DNA of 64,000 nucleotides from Anas platyrhynchos (GCF_047663525.1 NC_092612.1:1149501-1213500); one strand, 5' to 3'; numbered from the stretch's first letter, positions 1 through 12,700 are shown. Translations and numbers: made by a program. The notes: generated by a model not told the origin, from the letters alone.

Positions 1-3000
1 AGGGGCTGGGACCGGACCCCCCCCTTACCAAACCTCTCTGTGTCCTCGTGCTTGCTGTCCCCAAAAATAGGGAAATTCAAGGGGTTCCCCAGCAGCTGGA
101 AGCGTGCCCCTGCTCCAGGCTGGGGCCTGGGGCTTGCTGTGGGGTTTATGTGAGATTTAATGGGATGTGACTCGCAGCTGGGCCCCGGCTGTCCTCGCAC
201 AGCTGCCCCCCCTTAATTTTGTCTTGATCAATTTATCAGGAAGGGACCCCCCAGGCAAGAGCTCTCCTCCCTCTGAGTCCTTCTTAAAAGCTCACCATGA
301 GGGGTGGGAGGGTGGAGAAATTTGGGTAAAAACACCCCATTTGGGTCAGGGCCTGGTGGGTCCCTGCCTCTGGTGTCTGGCTGTTGTTCAGGGCTTGGGG
401 CCTGCTCTGAGGCACGCCGCCTGGCCCAGCCTGATCGATTTAGGACCAATTTAGGATCTGGAGAGATAACGGGGTCCTGAGCATGATGCATAATTTGATT
501 TAGAGGCAAATTGAGTCACGGGGCACGGCAAAGCGCAGGTGGGGATAAACGCTGCAGGGTGAAGGGCCCAAACAAGGGAAGGATCAGCGACTGGAGGCAC
601 CCAAATACATGACCAGAGTGTAGGTTTGGGAAAAGTTGGGCGGAGAGACGGGTTCAGGAGGCAGGCATTGTGGCCAGGAATCCTTCGGTCCTGCACATCT
701 CCAGAAGTACCACGGGCTGGAGGGGATGTGTTTTCAGCAGCAGGCCCAGTCACCTCGCGTGGCTCCCCCCAGGCAGCTCTCACAACCTCTGGGGCCGGGG
801 GTCCGAGTTTGGGGCCTGCTGGACACGGCGATGAGCAGGAGGGGGAAGGATTCACCCACAGCATGCTCCTGCGCCGGCTTGGGGGAACATTTTGCTGAGC
901 CAGGGCCCTGCTCTGAGGTGGCGTGGAGGCAGATGTTGGGGCAGAAGGAAGCCTGGTTATGGGCTGGCCACATGGAGCCTGTGCTTAAAGGGGAGAGGAG
1001 TCCCCGCCAGCGAGTCCAAAGGGCCCTCCCCGGGATGGGGAGCACACGGGGTCATGCCTGGGAAGATGAGAGCATTTTGCAGAGCCCCGGCCACCCCGAA
1101 GGCCCAGCTGTGCTGCCAGGGGCTGTGCCGGGGTGGGTGGCGGTGTCGCTCGCCAGTGCCCCGAGTCTTTGAAGGGCAGAGAATAAAGCAGGAGCAAAAG
1201 GCTCTGCTTGGCTGAGCAGCAGGGAAGCCTGGGCAAGCCAGGCTGCACTCATACGGGAATCACCACCAGGGAACATGTGCAGGAAGAAGCTGTCTGTCCG
1301 TCCGTCCGTCCCTCCCATCCGTGTCTCATTAACGGCCCTGATCTCCACGTCCCCGCGGGTGCAGGGTGCCTGAGTGGCCACGGGGTGCACCTGAGGTTGC
1401 TTCAGGGCGAGTGCATTTCTTTCTTCCCGGGGAAAAAAAAAACAGCGTGTGTGCAGCTGAAGCAGTGCTGTAGCTGTGTGCATGCGGGTATGTGTGTGAA
1501 AGGCCATAAATAACGCGCAGCAGTGACTGCCGATGTCTTTATATGGAAGAATCCGCGGTGGTGTAGCGATGTGGTTGCAGAGGTAACATCTGGCTGCGTG
1601 CACGTGCACCCAAGTGTGTGCCTGTGGGAATGAAAAACCCACCCGTGTCCCTGCTCCGGGGATCTCAGGGTCTGAGGTGGCTCCGGCTGCTGCCGTGTGG
1701 TGCTGGTTTGGGGTGTGTGTGCGTGGATGTCTCAGGTTTGCACATGGATGTGTGTGTGTGTACGGGGAGGTGTCCGGTGTGTGCGTGCATGGATGTGTCA
1801 GGTGTGTGCACGGATACTGTGCGTGTGCATGGATATGTCAGGTTTGTGCATGGATACATCAGGTTTGTGCATGGATATGTCTGGTGTGCACATGGACACG
1901 TCTGTTTGTACGTGGACATGTCCGCTGTGCGCATGGACACGCCTGCTGTGGCTGCCCACTGCTCTTCATTTCCAAAACTTCCCGCTCAATGCAGTTGGGA
2001 CTTTGAACCCCAAAACCCTCGGCAGAGCCAGGTCTCCGCACACCAACCCGCTCTGGGACCCGCCGTGGTGCCTGCACTGTCCCCTCCGCAAAGCCACGCG
2101 TCCCTCGGTGCTCAGGCTCCCTCTGCGCCCCCTTCCCTGGCAGCAGTTGCCTGAGGCTCCTGCCGGTGGCTTAACAAATTGGGACTTAAGTGGAACAGGA
2201 CAGAGCCTCTTTGGGCTTTTCACGTGCCAGATTATGCCCAGTGGAGAAAATGGAGCCACTGCTGGGTTGTGGTGGTGAGCGGTGCGGGAGGCTCCGCTCC
2301 GGGGGCAGCCTCTCCGCTCGGGAATCGCTGCTGGTGGGGCTCCGGCCACAGCCAAGGGGGGAATCACCTGGTGGGAACCCCGAGGACACACGGGCAGAAA
2401 GCTCTTGTGGGAACGGCCCCTAGGCAGCTGGAAACTCAGCGAGGAAGCTCCATCGCCTGCTTCAGCAAAAGATCAAAGCCCTCTGCTCGAAATTATTTTC
2501 GCTCCATCAAAGCCACCGGAGCAAGGTGGATGTGGTGGCTGGAGCGCAGGAGCTAACTCCAGCATTAACCTCGGTGTTTCTTGTCAGCTCCTCTTAAGCT
2601 CAGCAGCTGCTGCGGACCAGCGGGCGCGTTGCTCGCGGTACAAGCAGAAGGGGGTCAAATGCTGCCCTCAGCTCTGCCGAGGAATTCAAAGCAGACATTT
2701 AGGGACGTTTGCCTGAATTTTTGCCAGAAGGCAGGGCGGTGGCGCAGGGGACGGGGACGTCGTGCCCCCCACCACAGGTGTCAGTGCAGGACGCGGAGCT
2801 CAGCCCTGAGGGACAGGGGCAGGTTTCCAAAGGCTCCCAGCAGCAGGGTCAAGCTGCCAAAAACCCACCAGCATCCCATGGGAACCTGCTGGGAATCCCT
2901 GTGCTTTCCAGGGGACTGCCTGGGACCCATGCTTGGAGGCTGGCCGTGGTTTATTCATTTTGGTTAGGAGGTGCTGGGAACAGCTGATAAAAGCCTGGGC

Positions 3001-6000
3001 TTTCTCCCTGGTGGAAACCAGGTCTGCAAGGAGAGGAACCGAGCTTTATTAACCAGCTGATACACCTGGAAAAGGCGGGCAGGGCTCTGAGCTGTGCTCT
3101 GGCATTCGGGCATCAGCTGGAGGCTGTGAACCTGCCCTCCCAGCCCCAGCCTTTCTCCCTTCCAAGCACGCACCGAAATGGGAGCTGGGGCTTGCAGCCC
3201 GCAGTCAGGGCCGGGAGCCTGCGCTCGGCTCCGCCAGCCGAACTCGGTGAACTTAGGCAAAAAATCCCTTCATTATTTAGCATTTGGTCATCAGCCAAAA
3301 AAAAAAAAAAAACAAAAAACCACCATTCAGGGCAGCAACACGCGCGGCAAGATGTGCTGAAGCGAGCGGCTCTCTGCGAAGCAAAACCTCCTTCAAACTA
3401 TTTCTGCGTTCTTCCCCCTCCACACCGGCTCCCTTCACCTCCCCCCCAGCCCCCCAAATTTCTGGTAATTGTTCTCCTGTTTGTAGCGTGGCTTTGTTAC
3501 TGCTCCGCGCTTGGGAATTGCAGCCAGACCGCCACAGACACACAGCTGGGCTCCTGCCACTTCCTGCCAGGAAGCCCAGGGCTGTCCAGACAGCATGAAC
3601 GGCCCCGCGATGACGAGATGTTAATGAGGAAATGCTTCTCGGGGCTTCCTTCAGCCTTTTCTTGTTTGCTACCAACGGCGGCGACTCAATTAGCACGAGA
3701 GCACTTGAAAAGACGCCTGCTCTCGCTCCCCGCTCGCTACGGCACCGCCAAACGCCCGGTGCCTGGCAGGGATGTGTGTGTGCACACACGTGGGTGTGCA
3801 AGGGCGTGCGTGTGTGTGTGCAGAGCAGTGCCTGGGGTTCCTGTGCATGGTTCCTGTGCACGCCACGGCTGCAAAGCGCCGGTGCTGCCCCGGTGCAGGT
3901 GCTGCTCCCGTGCCGGTGCCGCTCGTGCCCGCAGGGAGACTTCGGCTTTCGGCCAGCTGGGACCTGCTGCCCCTTCCCTCCTCGCCTCTTGCACCTTGAA
4001 AGCTTCCTTCCTGCCTCCCCACCTTCCTCCTCCTCCTGCTCGGCCAAGCTCGGTTCCACGCTTTGCACTTTGGACACTTTTGGCACAAGGTCTCGGTGGC
4101 ACCGTCCCGCACAGGCAGCACCAACGCTCCCAGTCCCGTGCTGGGGTGGCTGTGGGTTGGGGAGTGGGGCCATGGGTGCAGGGTGCTCCGAGAGCCGAAT
4201 TTCTCGCAGGCTGATGATGGGGAGCAAGGGATGGAGCAGGTGGCAGCCGAGCGATAGCCTGATTTCAGCTGAACTGTGCAGAAATTTCGGTCCCTCTGCT
4301 GGGTGGCAGAGCTGAAGTGAAACTTTCATCTCCGCTCGGGGAGTGCAGGCTGGCCGGTGCCAGCCCCCAGGCTGCCAGCGTTGGGCTGCCGGGCTTGGCA
4401 GGTTTTTTGTTATGCCCCAAGCCACTCATAAATATCTGATGGATATGTTCTGCTCGGTGCCTCGTGATTTTTTGCAGCCTTCTGTATTTGCGCCAAGCCT
4501 GCCGCGTCGCAGCGGGGAGCTGCTCGGGCGAATCCCACCAAAGGATCACGAGGGGAACCTCTTGCTGCAGAGCAGAGGGCAGGAGCTGCTCGTCTGGGAG
4601 GTTTGAGACCCGTCTGCTTGCCCCACATCACACCCATGGGGGAGAAAGGACCCCCTGCTGCCGGGGACGGGCACCGGCGGCTCCTTCCAGCTCATGGCTC
4701 CTTCCTCCAAAACATCCCCCAGAGCCCCACGTGCTGCATGGCTGCACCAAGACAAAGCCCTGCTGGTGGAAATGAGGAGAGCCCCCTCGCAGCTCAGATT
4801 CTGCCCAGTTTGCCGTGGGATTGCTGCGATATTTGCAGCAGCAGCAGCAGGGGAACATCACGCACAGCACGCCGAGAAGCGCCTTAGCTCGGTCAGCGCA
4901 GAGCCAACATGGACCCAAAGGATTTTTTACTTGCACGGAGCCAAAAACCCCCGCAGGGGGCTGAACATGCCCACCTGGCCCAAAACTAAAGTTCTGGACC
5001 CCGACACCATCCCTTTAGTGCCCACGGATGGGGCTCAGCCCTTTAGGGTTTGTCACAGGTCCGTGCGCACGCAGGGCACTGGCTGTGCCGTGGGGACGAG
5101 CACGGTGCTGCAGCCCCGGCACACGTCAGTCCCGGTCTGGTGGCACCTGAAGACCCCTGTAGGTGGTCCTAGGGGTGAGGTGGGCTAGAGGCAAGGGTTT
5201 GGGCTCCTGGAAGGAAGGTGTCTGGCTCGCCTGCCTCCGCCGCGCAGGCTCTGGGTGTCTGAGACGCGAGGGGAGGGCTGGGGAAGTCCCAGTGACCTAC
5301 ATGAGCAAACATCTGGAGCAAGGACTTCTGCCGCAGCCGGGGCTCGGGGGGATCGGCTCCTCCTGCCGCAGACGGCTGGGGCTGAGTTCAGCCAAGATTC
5401 TTGGAAAGAGGTGGATTCAGGATGGCGCCGCGGCAAGGGGAAAGCCGATTAGAAACGCACGGGGAGGGAATACGAGCGGGCACAACGTGCCAGAGACTTC
5501 CCTATCGTAGGCTGTCGTGAGGATGCTTTGAGCAGAAATCAGGCACTTTTGGGGCTGCACCCTAGAGCCTGGAGCCAAGTTTGGGGGTCCGATGTTTGCT
5601 AAGGACAGCAGCGGAAGGGAAGGCTGCACCCCATGGCTGCTAGGGGAATGGATGTGGAAGCAGAGACATCTTGCAGCAGCTGCGAGGTGGCTTCACAACG
5701 AGAACTGAGAAATGCTTGCGGCAGCGAGCCTCGGCCCCGGCGCTCGCTTCCCCCTCGGATGTCCCACGGGACCCCAGGCTGAGCCCCCGGCGGTGCCTCG
5801 CTGAGCCCTGAGCCCCTCGTTGGGGAGCAGCACGCTCCTGGTGGCCGTGGGCCGGGGCTGGGTGGGCTTCACCCGCCCCCCGAATCAGCTGTCAGGCTGC
5901 GCTAATGCCACCGGGTTAAAAATAGGAAGCGCTAAGCTTCATCCCTCCGGCTGGTGCTGTGCTGTCTCGGGAAAAGCAGCGAGCACCAACGTGATCACCC

Positions 6001-6412
6001 CTCGTAGCCACCTCCTCCCACAGGCAGGGTCCTCTCCACGCTGCTGGCACCGATCCTGCTCGGTTGGGGGGTCCGCAAGCACCGGGCAGAGCCTGCCCAC
6101 CCCGCGGAGACTTTGGGGGTGGCGCAGTGACCGCAACGTGCTTGGGGTTCCTGGAGGAATCCTGGAGCAAAGCAGGAGCTAACCCAGGAGACTGATTTTC
6201 AAGTCATCCTTCTAAATACGTCTCCCGACTCGAGTTAATGATACCATGCTGAAAAGCTCTGTTTCTCCCCCAAAACTGAGCGTAGCACCAGCTAGAAGTG
6301 CTGCACTCGTGCCCTGGGTGGGCGACGCTCACCCCAGGTCGGGCACCCCCCGTCCGTCAGCACCTGCTCCAGCTGACACCCGCCCGGCGGCCGTTTCTGT
6401 TTTGTTTTGCAG
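1..6412 (+). other. PLEKHO1: PLEKHO1 intron (partial; continues left of window)
   Basis: No exon could be supported here. The stretch is GC-rich and holds a degenerate 21-24 bp minisatellite (about 1.70-1.95 kb), a short TCCG run near 1.30 kb, an A-run at about 3.30 kb and TG-rich patches near 3.77-3.83 kb. Many long open frames occur on both strands. They overlap one another and resemble no protein I recognise, as expected in GC-rich intron sequence. Confidence 0.8.
1697..1945. repeat. Degenerate 21-24 bp minisatellite (GTGCATGGATATGTCAGGTTT-like)
   Basis: About ten imperfect units are built round CATGGAtatGTCaGGTtTGTG. Each has a purine/TG-rich core with CATGGA or CACGGA. The two clearest adjacent copies lie at about 1828-1875. 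It lies inside the PLEKHO1 intron and produces matching open frames on both strands, which are repeat artefacts and not genes. Confidence 0.75.
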
Positions 6413-6553
6413 GTAAAAGATGAAAAAAATGTGCAGGAAATGTTTGACCTGAGCGATTATGAGAAATGTGAAGAGCTCAGGAAGTCCAAAAGCAGAAGCA
6501 AAAAGAACCACAGCAAATTTACCCTCGCCCACTCCAGGCAGCCTGGAAACACG
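6413..6553 (+). CDS. PLEKHO1: PLEKHO1 coding exon: middle of PH domain
   Basis: The exon follows the acceptor TTTTGTTTTGCAG and ends before GTACGC. It gives 47 codons in phase 0, starting [20 protein letters not shown] and ending QPGNT. The sequence is close to human PLEKHO1 across the whole exon and is rich in Lys/Arg/Ser in the middle ([13 protein letters not shown]). Confidence 0.97.
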
Positions 6554-9256
6554 GTACGCAAGCACGCGGTCAGCCCCGGAAAGCCGTGAGCTCTGGGGGG
6601 CTCGATGCAATTTTGGGGGTGATGCTGGGCCTGAGCTCTGCAGGAGAACAAAATGAGGTTAAAAACCCACAGATCCCCACCGCGGGGCTGGCGGCAGTGG
6701 AAGAGCTGCGGGGAGGAGCGGGGGCTCTGTGGGGTCGCACAGAGAAGGTGGCCAAGGGAAGCATCAAAGAGCCACAGGGGGATTTGTCCCACGAGTGCTG
6801 CCTAAAAAGCTAAAAAGTACGGGGATGGGGGCACGGCTGCCTGGGAGAAGGACCCTGGAGGTCTCTGTCCTGAGCCGTCCCTGGCTTTGGGAGGAGCTGG
6901 GTAACACCCTGCAAGGCAGACGGGGAGAAGAAAGGGGGAAAATGGGAAGCGGCCGCGCCGTCCCCAAGCGACATGAGCAATGGGACAATTGAACAAAACG
7001 CTGCAGAGGCCAGAAGTGAGCATCCCTGGAGGGCTTTAGGCTCTGAGCTGAGTCCCTTCTTTTGTAGGCTCCAAATCTCATCTTCCTGGCTGTGAGTCCG
7101 GAAGAGAAGGAGTCCTGGATCAACGCCCTCAACTCCGCAATCACTCGTGCTAAGAACCGCATTTTGGATGAGGTGAGCGGGACGCCGATGTCTCAGCTGT
7201 AATATTTTGGGTGATGCTTTTTGGCTGCCTGTAGGGTGGGCTCTGCTGGAGCTGCCGGTGGTTTGACCCCACCTCGCCTCAGAATTCCCGTGCGAGCCCT
7301 CACGCCTTGCACAGGGATTGGGATTGTGGAGGGGAGGGCTTCCTAGGGCTTCCTAGGGCTTCCCAGAGCTTTTCAGGGCTTCCCAGAGCTTCCTTCCTGT
7401 CCTCGCCGTGCGTTTGGGTTTGCAAAGGAGCTTTAAGCAGTGGCACTGAATTAAGGAATTAGCTGAAAACCAACACGGTCCCCCGCTGAGAGCCGCCCAC
7501 GGGCACCATCTGCCACCCCACCTCGGTCCCTCTCCATCCTGCCGAGCCCTCTGGTGCCGGGGCCGTGCCCCTCGCCGCGTTTCAGCCCCGTCTCACATTT
7601 TAATGCTCCGTGCCGATGATTTTAGCCCCCAGCCTCTTCCATCCACACTCAGGGCTGCGCTGATGGTGACACAAACCCCTGTAGGGAAGGGGAACTTAGG
7701 GCATAGCACAGGAAAAGCTTCAGAGCAGGGATGGGGACGGCAAGGCAGTGGGATGGCTGGCTGTGAAGAGAGGCGATCGATCACTGCAGCTGGGAATTGC
7801 CAGGAATGACTCCGGGCACAGAGGGGATGGATTTGGGGACCCCAACAAACCTGACCCCTCGTCGGAAGCGTTGGGTTTCCCGAAAACCCAGGTCCTCACC
7901 GGGCTTTGCCACCACTGTAGGTGACTGTCGAAGAGGACAGCTACCTCGCCCACCCGACGCGCGACAGAGCAAAAATCCAGCACTCCCGACGCCCCCCGAC
8001 ACGGGGACATTTGATGGCTGTGGTACGTACAGCAACCCCCAGGCCGGCTAGGTAAAATTCCCTGTGGCTATTTCATTTATCAGCGGGTGCTTGAGCTCTG
8101 GCCCGAGCTGCGACTTGCCACGAGCCTCGGGGCTCCCCTTGGGTGCCAGGAGCAGCCCTCCGGTCATGCAGCGCTCTCCATCGTGTTGTGTAGGTCTGGC
8201 AGAGTCACCAACACCCGTGTCACCGGGGCTGGAACCAAAATGCTCTTTCGGAGTCCTGCTGGGGGGCGTCCCTGGGGCTGGGGGCCGTGTCCCCACGTTG
8301 GCACATCCCACTGTTTGTCCACCCCGTGCCCTGGCTAGGAGCAGTGACCTGGCACACGCGGGGGCTCTGCCGCTCGCCCACGCTCGCTGTTGTCCCTGCT
8401 CCATCATTGCACACCCAGGGGACGCACGCCTGAGGTTTCGGTGCCTCTCCAGGTAACACGAGCCTAACCCAGACCTCTCTGCCCCCCCCAGGCATCTACC
8501 TCAACCTCTGATGGCATGCTGACCCTCGACCTGATCCAGGAGGAGGACGCCTCCCCGGAGGACCACGGCACCTGCGAAGAGAGTTTTCGGGTGGACCTGG
8601 ACAAGTCGGTGGCACATCTCGCCGCCGGCCGGCGCCGCTCGGATTCGGAGAATGTCAAAGCGCCGGAGAAGGGCCGGACTGGGAGCCTCCCGAGGCGGGA
8701 GGTGACCTCGTGGGACAGGTCCGCGCCGCGCAATGACTCCTTTGACAAAGGGACCATGTACACCCCGCAGGTCCCCAAAAAGCTCTCGCACTCGGAAAAG
8801 AATAAATGTGCCTCCATGGAAGAAATCCTGTCCCGGCGGGACTCCTCCGCGCACCGGGCGGTGCTGAGGAGGGGGCTGGAGGCGCAGTTTGCCTCCGCGG
8901 AGCCGGAGCAGCTGTCCCGGATACAAGAACTGGTTGCACTGAAACTGGAAAAAACTCAGGAACTGCTGACGGAGGTGAAGGGCTACGGGGAGGGCAAGAG
9001 GAAGGCCAAGGACTCCAACACCAGCACCAGCACCACCACCTCTTCCTCCTCCTCGTCTTCCAAGTCGGACTCTGAGAGGATCCTGCAGGAATCCGAGAGG
9101 CTGCTGGGGGAGGCTTCCTCCACCTGGAGCCAGGCCAAGAGGGTGCTGCAGGAGATCCGGGAGCTGAGGGACCTGTACAAACAGTTCGAACTGCAGCAGT
9201 CGGACTCAAAGCCCAAACAGAGCTCACAGGCCCACTACAGGAAGAGCATGATGTGA
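6413..9256 (+). CDS. PLEKHO1: PLEKHO1 (pleckstrin homology domain-containing O1, CKIP-1), 5'-truncated by window edge
   Basis: This is an adaptor that in mammals binds phosphoinositides through an N-terminal PH domain, shuttles between plasma membrane and nucleus, and interacts with casein kinase 2 and Akt. Four coding exons are visible: 6413-6553, 7068-7172, 7921-8022 and 8492-9256. All junctions are phase 0 with GT/AG borders and join into 370 residues ending at TGA. The first two exons carry the second half of the PH domain, including [20 protein letters not shown] and the terminal helix around [10 protein letters not shown]. The last exon holds the acidic [10 protein letters not shown] segment, a Ser/Thr tract, and a C-terminal heptad region ending HYRKSMM. 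The human protein is 409 residues, so about 60 residues (start codon and first PH strands) lie left of the window. I searched 1-6412 by eye for that exon and did not find it. Identification is very secure; the upstream exons are unseen. Confidence 0.97.
7068..7172 (+). CDS. PLEKHO1: PLEKHO1 coding exon: end of PH domain
   Basis: The acceptor CTTTTGTAG precedes GCT CCA AAT, and the donor GTGAGC follows GAT GAG. The 35 codons read [20 protein letters not shown] and continue to KNRILDE. The conserved Trp of the PH-domain C-terminal helix is present ([10 protein letters not shown]). Confidence 0.97.
7337..7393. repeat. Short 10-bp tandem repeat (AGGGCTTCCT-like)
   Basis: Five to six copies of a decamer varying between AGGGCTTCCT, AGGGCTTCCC and AGAGCTTCC lie in the intron after the second visible PLEKHO1 exon. 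The intron (7173-7920) shows nothing else of note. Confidence 0.6.
7921..8022 (+). CDS. PLEKHO1: PLEKHO1 coding exon: linker after PH domain
   Basis: The acceptor ACCACTGTAG and donor GTACGT bracket 34 codons: [20 protein letters not shown], then [14 protein letters not shown]. It joins in phase 0 to the last exon. The basic RRPPTRG stretch matches the mammalian protein. Confidence 0.96.
8492..9256 (+). CDS. PLEKHO1: PLEKHO1 terminal coding exon
   Basis: The exon begins after CCCCCCAG with GCA TCT ACC TCA ([19 protein letters not shown]) and runs 254 codons to TGA at 9254-9256. It carries the central acidic and Ser-rich region, [22 protein letters not shown], and a C-terminal helical region ([39 protein letters not shown]) matching the leucine-zipper-like tail of the family. 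A Ser/Thr run coded by ACC/AGC/TCC triplets sits at about 9017-9064, where human PLEKHO1 has a short Pro/Ser segment, so this is a local expansion. Confidence 0.97.
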   Translation, partial: ASTSTSDGMLTLDLIQEEDASPEDHGTCEESFRVDLDKSVAHLAAGRRRSDSENVKAPEKGRTGSLPRREVTSWDRSAPRNDSFDKGTMYTPQVPKKLSHSEKNKCASMEEILSRRDSSAHRAVLRRGLEAQFASAEPEQLSRIQELVALKLEKTQELLTEVKGYGEGKRKAKDSNTSTSTTTSSSSSSSKSDSERILQESERLLGEASSTWSQAKRVLQEIRELRDLYKQFELQQSDSKPKQSSQAHYRKSMM

Positions 9257-9472
9257 AGGCAAGCCTTGGGATGGGGAGGGAGGGACACGGGAGGGCGGCC
9301 GTTTGGTCTTTTTTCTTTTTCTTTTCTTTTTTTTTTAATTATTATAATTTTCAGTGTTTGAAAGAGTGAAAAGGTGCCTGTTCTCACCTGAGTTTACTTC
9401 TCAAAGCTTGAACCTTTCCTCTCCTCCATCACCCCTCCTCCCTTCCCTCCCGGTGAAATGACCCCGTGCTCC

Positions 9473-9478
9473 AATAAA
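9473..9478 (+). terminator. PLEKHO1: Poly(A) signal AATAAA, proximal, PLEKHO1
   Basis: A canonical hexamer in CTCCAATAAATTC, about 220 bases after the stop codon, in the sense orientation. Probable main 3' end. Confidence 0.65.
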
Positions 9479-9741
9479 TTCAGTTGCAGTTTATACCTCC
9501 TATTTTAAAAAGCACCCTTTGCACCGCAGGCCCCCAGCTTCTGTCATGCTTGGAGGACGGCAGAAAGCACCAGCTCCTACAAAATGCCCCTGCATGCCTG
9601 GAGCAGCACGTGCGTAACGATGGGGACGGATGCTCTTGCGCTGTACAAGCCCTGGCTTTGCTGCTCTCCAAACCGAGCTGTATCCTGCACCGCAGCTCCT
9701 TGACCAGGAGTCTTGTCTTGCTCCCTCACTGTCCTCTCGGA

Positions 9742-9747
9742 AATAAA
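9742..9747 (+). terminator. PLEKHO1: Poly(A) signal AATAAA, distal candidate
   Basis: A second sense-strand AATAAA (CGGAAATAAATGAC), about 270 bases beyond the first. It may give a longer 3' UTR or may be unused. Confidence 0.4.
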
Positions 9748-9765
9748 TGACAAACAAAAGGTGTC

Positions 9766-12700
9766 CGTCCCAGCCAATGCTTGCAAGTCCCCCAGCACCC
9801 AGGAACTGTCTCGGAGATGCTCGTGAAGCTCCGGCTGACCTCAGGTTTCCCGCGAGCCGGCGGCGGCGCGGGCTGGACTGCAGCCGCGAGGCTCCCGTCC
9901 GGGCACGGTCCCGCTGTGAACTCCGGGGTCGGCGGCTGCTCGTCTCGTGGTACATTTTTCAGCCCTCCAAAGGGAGGGCAGCAGGTATGCAATCCGTGCC
10001 CAAACCAGCCCTGGCTCCGGCGATGCTTTACAGACCCCCCCCCCAGCCCCGTGCGATGGGAGTGAGCGGCTCCACGTCTTCCTTTCTGTGCAAATAGAGG
10101 ATGAAAGCCTTGAATCTACCCGACAGCCCGTGCGGGTTGTTTGGCGGGGTTGTTTGCTGGCTTTTTCATTTTCATTTCTTCTTTTTATTTTTTTTTTTAT
10201 TTTTATTTTTCCTCTTTTCTTTGAGCTGAGGGGAAATGGAAAAATCAGGGTTGCGTGCAAGCGGCAGCCGGAAACCGAGAGCCAAAGGGAGTTTTGGTGG
10301 GTTTGAATCTCGCTCGGTGGGGCGGCAGGGGGTCGTCCCTGCTGCTCCCTGGGGTCAGGATCAGACCCACCAAGGTGAGAGCTTTGCTCCACGGGGCTCA
10401 GCTCGCATGCCGTTACGCAGAAGGGCACGAGGTGGATGTCAGGATGTCTTGCAGGGCTCAGAGTACACCAATGTGATAACATCCAATCGTTATTTTATTA
10501 TTTTTTTTTTTAAAGAAATCCAATTCCCTTGCCTACATTGCAAATAACCCCTGAAAATATTAAAACCAAGAGAGTTATTTCCTGGCTGCAGTCGGTGTTG
10601 TCTATTTTCTTTTAAACCCGGGCTCCCTGGGACAGGAGCCCGGCTCCCGTCGCTTGTGCTCCGCTCCCCAGGGCCGTGCTGCTGAAGCAGACGCCAGCGC
10701 TGCGAGGAAAGCATTTCTGCTTGGTTCCCATTGCTCCTCCTCCCACCTTCCCATCAGAATCGTTACTCCTGGCACCGGGTTCCTGAAGGTCTCATTACGG
10801 ACAGGCTTCAAGCCCAGCCTCGCGCCAAGCTCTTGCTCGCTCCCGGCTCTGGCACAGCTCTTGGCCCGTCACCGAAGGATGGTTTTGGGATGGCAACACC
10901 GGCGTGGTCACGCTCTGCTGCTGAGCCCACGCTGCTGCAGGCCGGGGGAACACATCTCACCCATCCAGCACTTCTGTTCTAGCATCTTTCCTCACCTTTG
11001 GTATCACTCGAAGGATCTGTCTGGGTACATCAGAGGAAAAAGCGTAATCCCTAGAAGAGACTAAAAGGGAACGCACGTGAGCCACTCCGATAAAACCCTT
11101 CCCGTTCAGCTCTTTGATCAAGAGAACAAGAAAAATATGCAAATAATTTCCAGGTGTGACGCTCAGCATTAACGCTAGCCTTGTTTTCAAAGTAGGAAAG
11201 CTATTCCAAAAGCCCGGCGGTGTGAATTGCGCAGGGACGTGCAGGTGCCACGAACGAGGATGGGAACAGCCCTGGTCTTTCTTCAGCGCCACGTTAACAC
11301 AGAAATCGGCCGATTAACAGAGCCCGAGCAGTTCCAGAGGCACTGAGGTCACCCAAAACACGTCCCTTTTTTGTGAAGTCAACAAGCGTGTTTCGGTTCT
11401 GCCTCGACAAAGTTTTGGGGCTGGATCCTCCTGGCCGTCCCCTGCACCCTGCTCCCCACAGGAGGCTTTGCACGGGGGCAGAGCGATGGGATGATAGCAG
11501 CTTTTTGGCCCAGCCCGTGCACGCCTTTTTCCTTGTAACTAAAACGAGGTTTGGAGGAGATGATGGGGCTGATTTAGGGAAGGTTCGATGTTGCCAAAGC
11601 TGAACTTTCTTTCAGAATTTGCTCCTGTTGGGAAGCGTCATTTCTGGCAGGGCCCAGGGAAAGGGAGCGTCTTATGAAGGAAAAGAAAAAAAAAAGAAGA
11701 AAAAAAAAGACTTTTCAGAGTATAAAATCTCTATTTTTCACTTGGGAATATTTTTGTATTATTAAAAAAAAAAAATAGTTTTCCCTTAATAATTGCTCCA
11801 AGTCAAAATAAAACATTTTGTTTTACCAAGCGCCTCCCACTGCACAGAGAAAGGGTAGAAAGATCCCCCACCCCTTCTCCCAAATGGGCTGTAATTCTGC
11901 ACCCTTTTTATTCTTTTTATTTTTTTTCCAATTATTTTAAAATTTTCAAAGTTCTCCCCTGTCAACCCGACTTGTGGGATTAGAGACAAAAAGCCAATTA
12001 GGAGCAAGAATGGCACGTGCATGGAAAACATGCCAGCCACTCCGTGCTGCTGCACCTTGAGTGCAGCCCCCAGCGAGCAAACCCAGAGGGGGTAGAAATT
12101 TTGCTTTTTTCCAATAATAATACTGATAACAAAGAGCCTTCAAGCCACAAAAAAAAGTTCTGCAAAGGATTCCAGTAGGTGTTTTGGAGTCAGGAGGGTT
12201 CGGGAGCCCACCCAAAGCACAAGACACCGGGGTCACACCCTGAGAAGCTCCCCGTTGTCCCCAGCGTCGCTGCTCCTTCCAAAAAGCCCCTTGGAGCTGC
12301 TCTGGGTGGCGATTTTTTTTCAGGGAGCTCAGATGTCCCCAGGTGAATGAAATCATGAATTAAGAGTTTCTTAATACTTAAGAGCAAGATCCCTTCGTGT
12401 GCCTGAGCTGGGGGAACCTCAGCGTTTGGAGCCCGTCCTCCAGGCTTGGCCCCACATCCACCTGCAGCACCGTGCCTGGTGTCACCGAAGGAGGCAGAGA
12501 AGAGCCCCAGGTCCCTGCCCGCTGGAGGGCTGGTGAGCAGCCCAGAGCTGCTGAAAATACCTGAAAGACAAATACCTGGAAGAGATGGTGCAGGAGCAGC
12601 TGTAGGTGCAAACAGGAGCTGGTGCCATGCAAGTGCTGACCACGGTTTGACTCCGGTGCGTGCCCAAGTCAGGGATTGAGGTGTTGAGCTGTGAAACGCC

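Larger units (their letters stand above)
9257..9765 (+). other. PLEKHO1: PLEKHO1 3' UTR
   Basis: Non-coding sequence follows the TGA. It includes a T-rich tract (about 9309-9350) and two AATAAA signals. The proximal one (9473-9478) gives a UTR of about 240 bases and the distal one (9742-9747) about 510. The end is inferred from those signals only. Confidence 0.6.

Noticed and set aside
3126-4425. Two long overlapping open frames on opposite strands (362 and 382 codons)
   Set aside because: They lie inside a PLEKHO1 intron, overlap antisense, consist of low-information GC-rich residues and lack splice or homology support.
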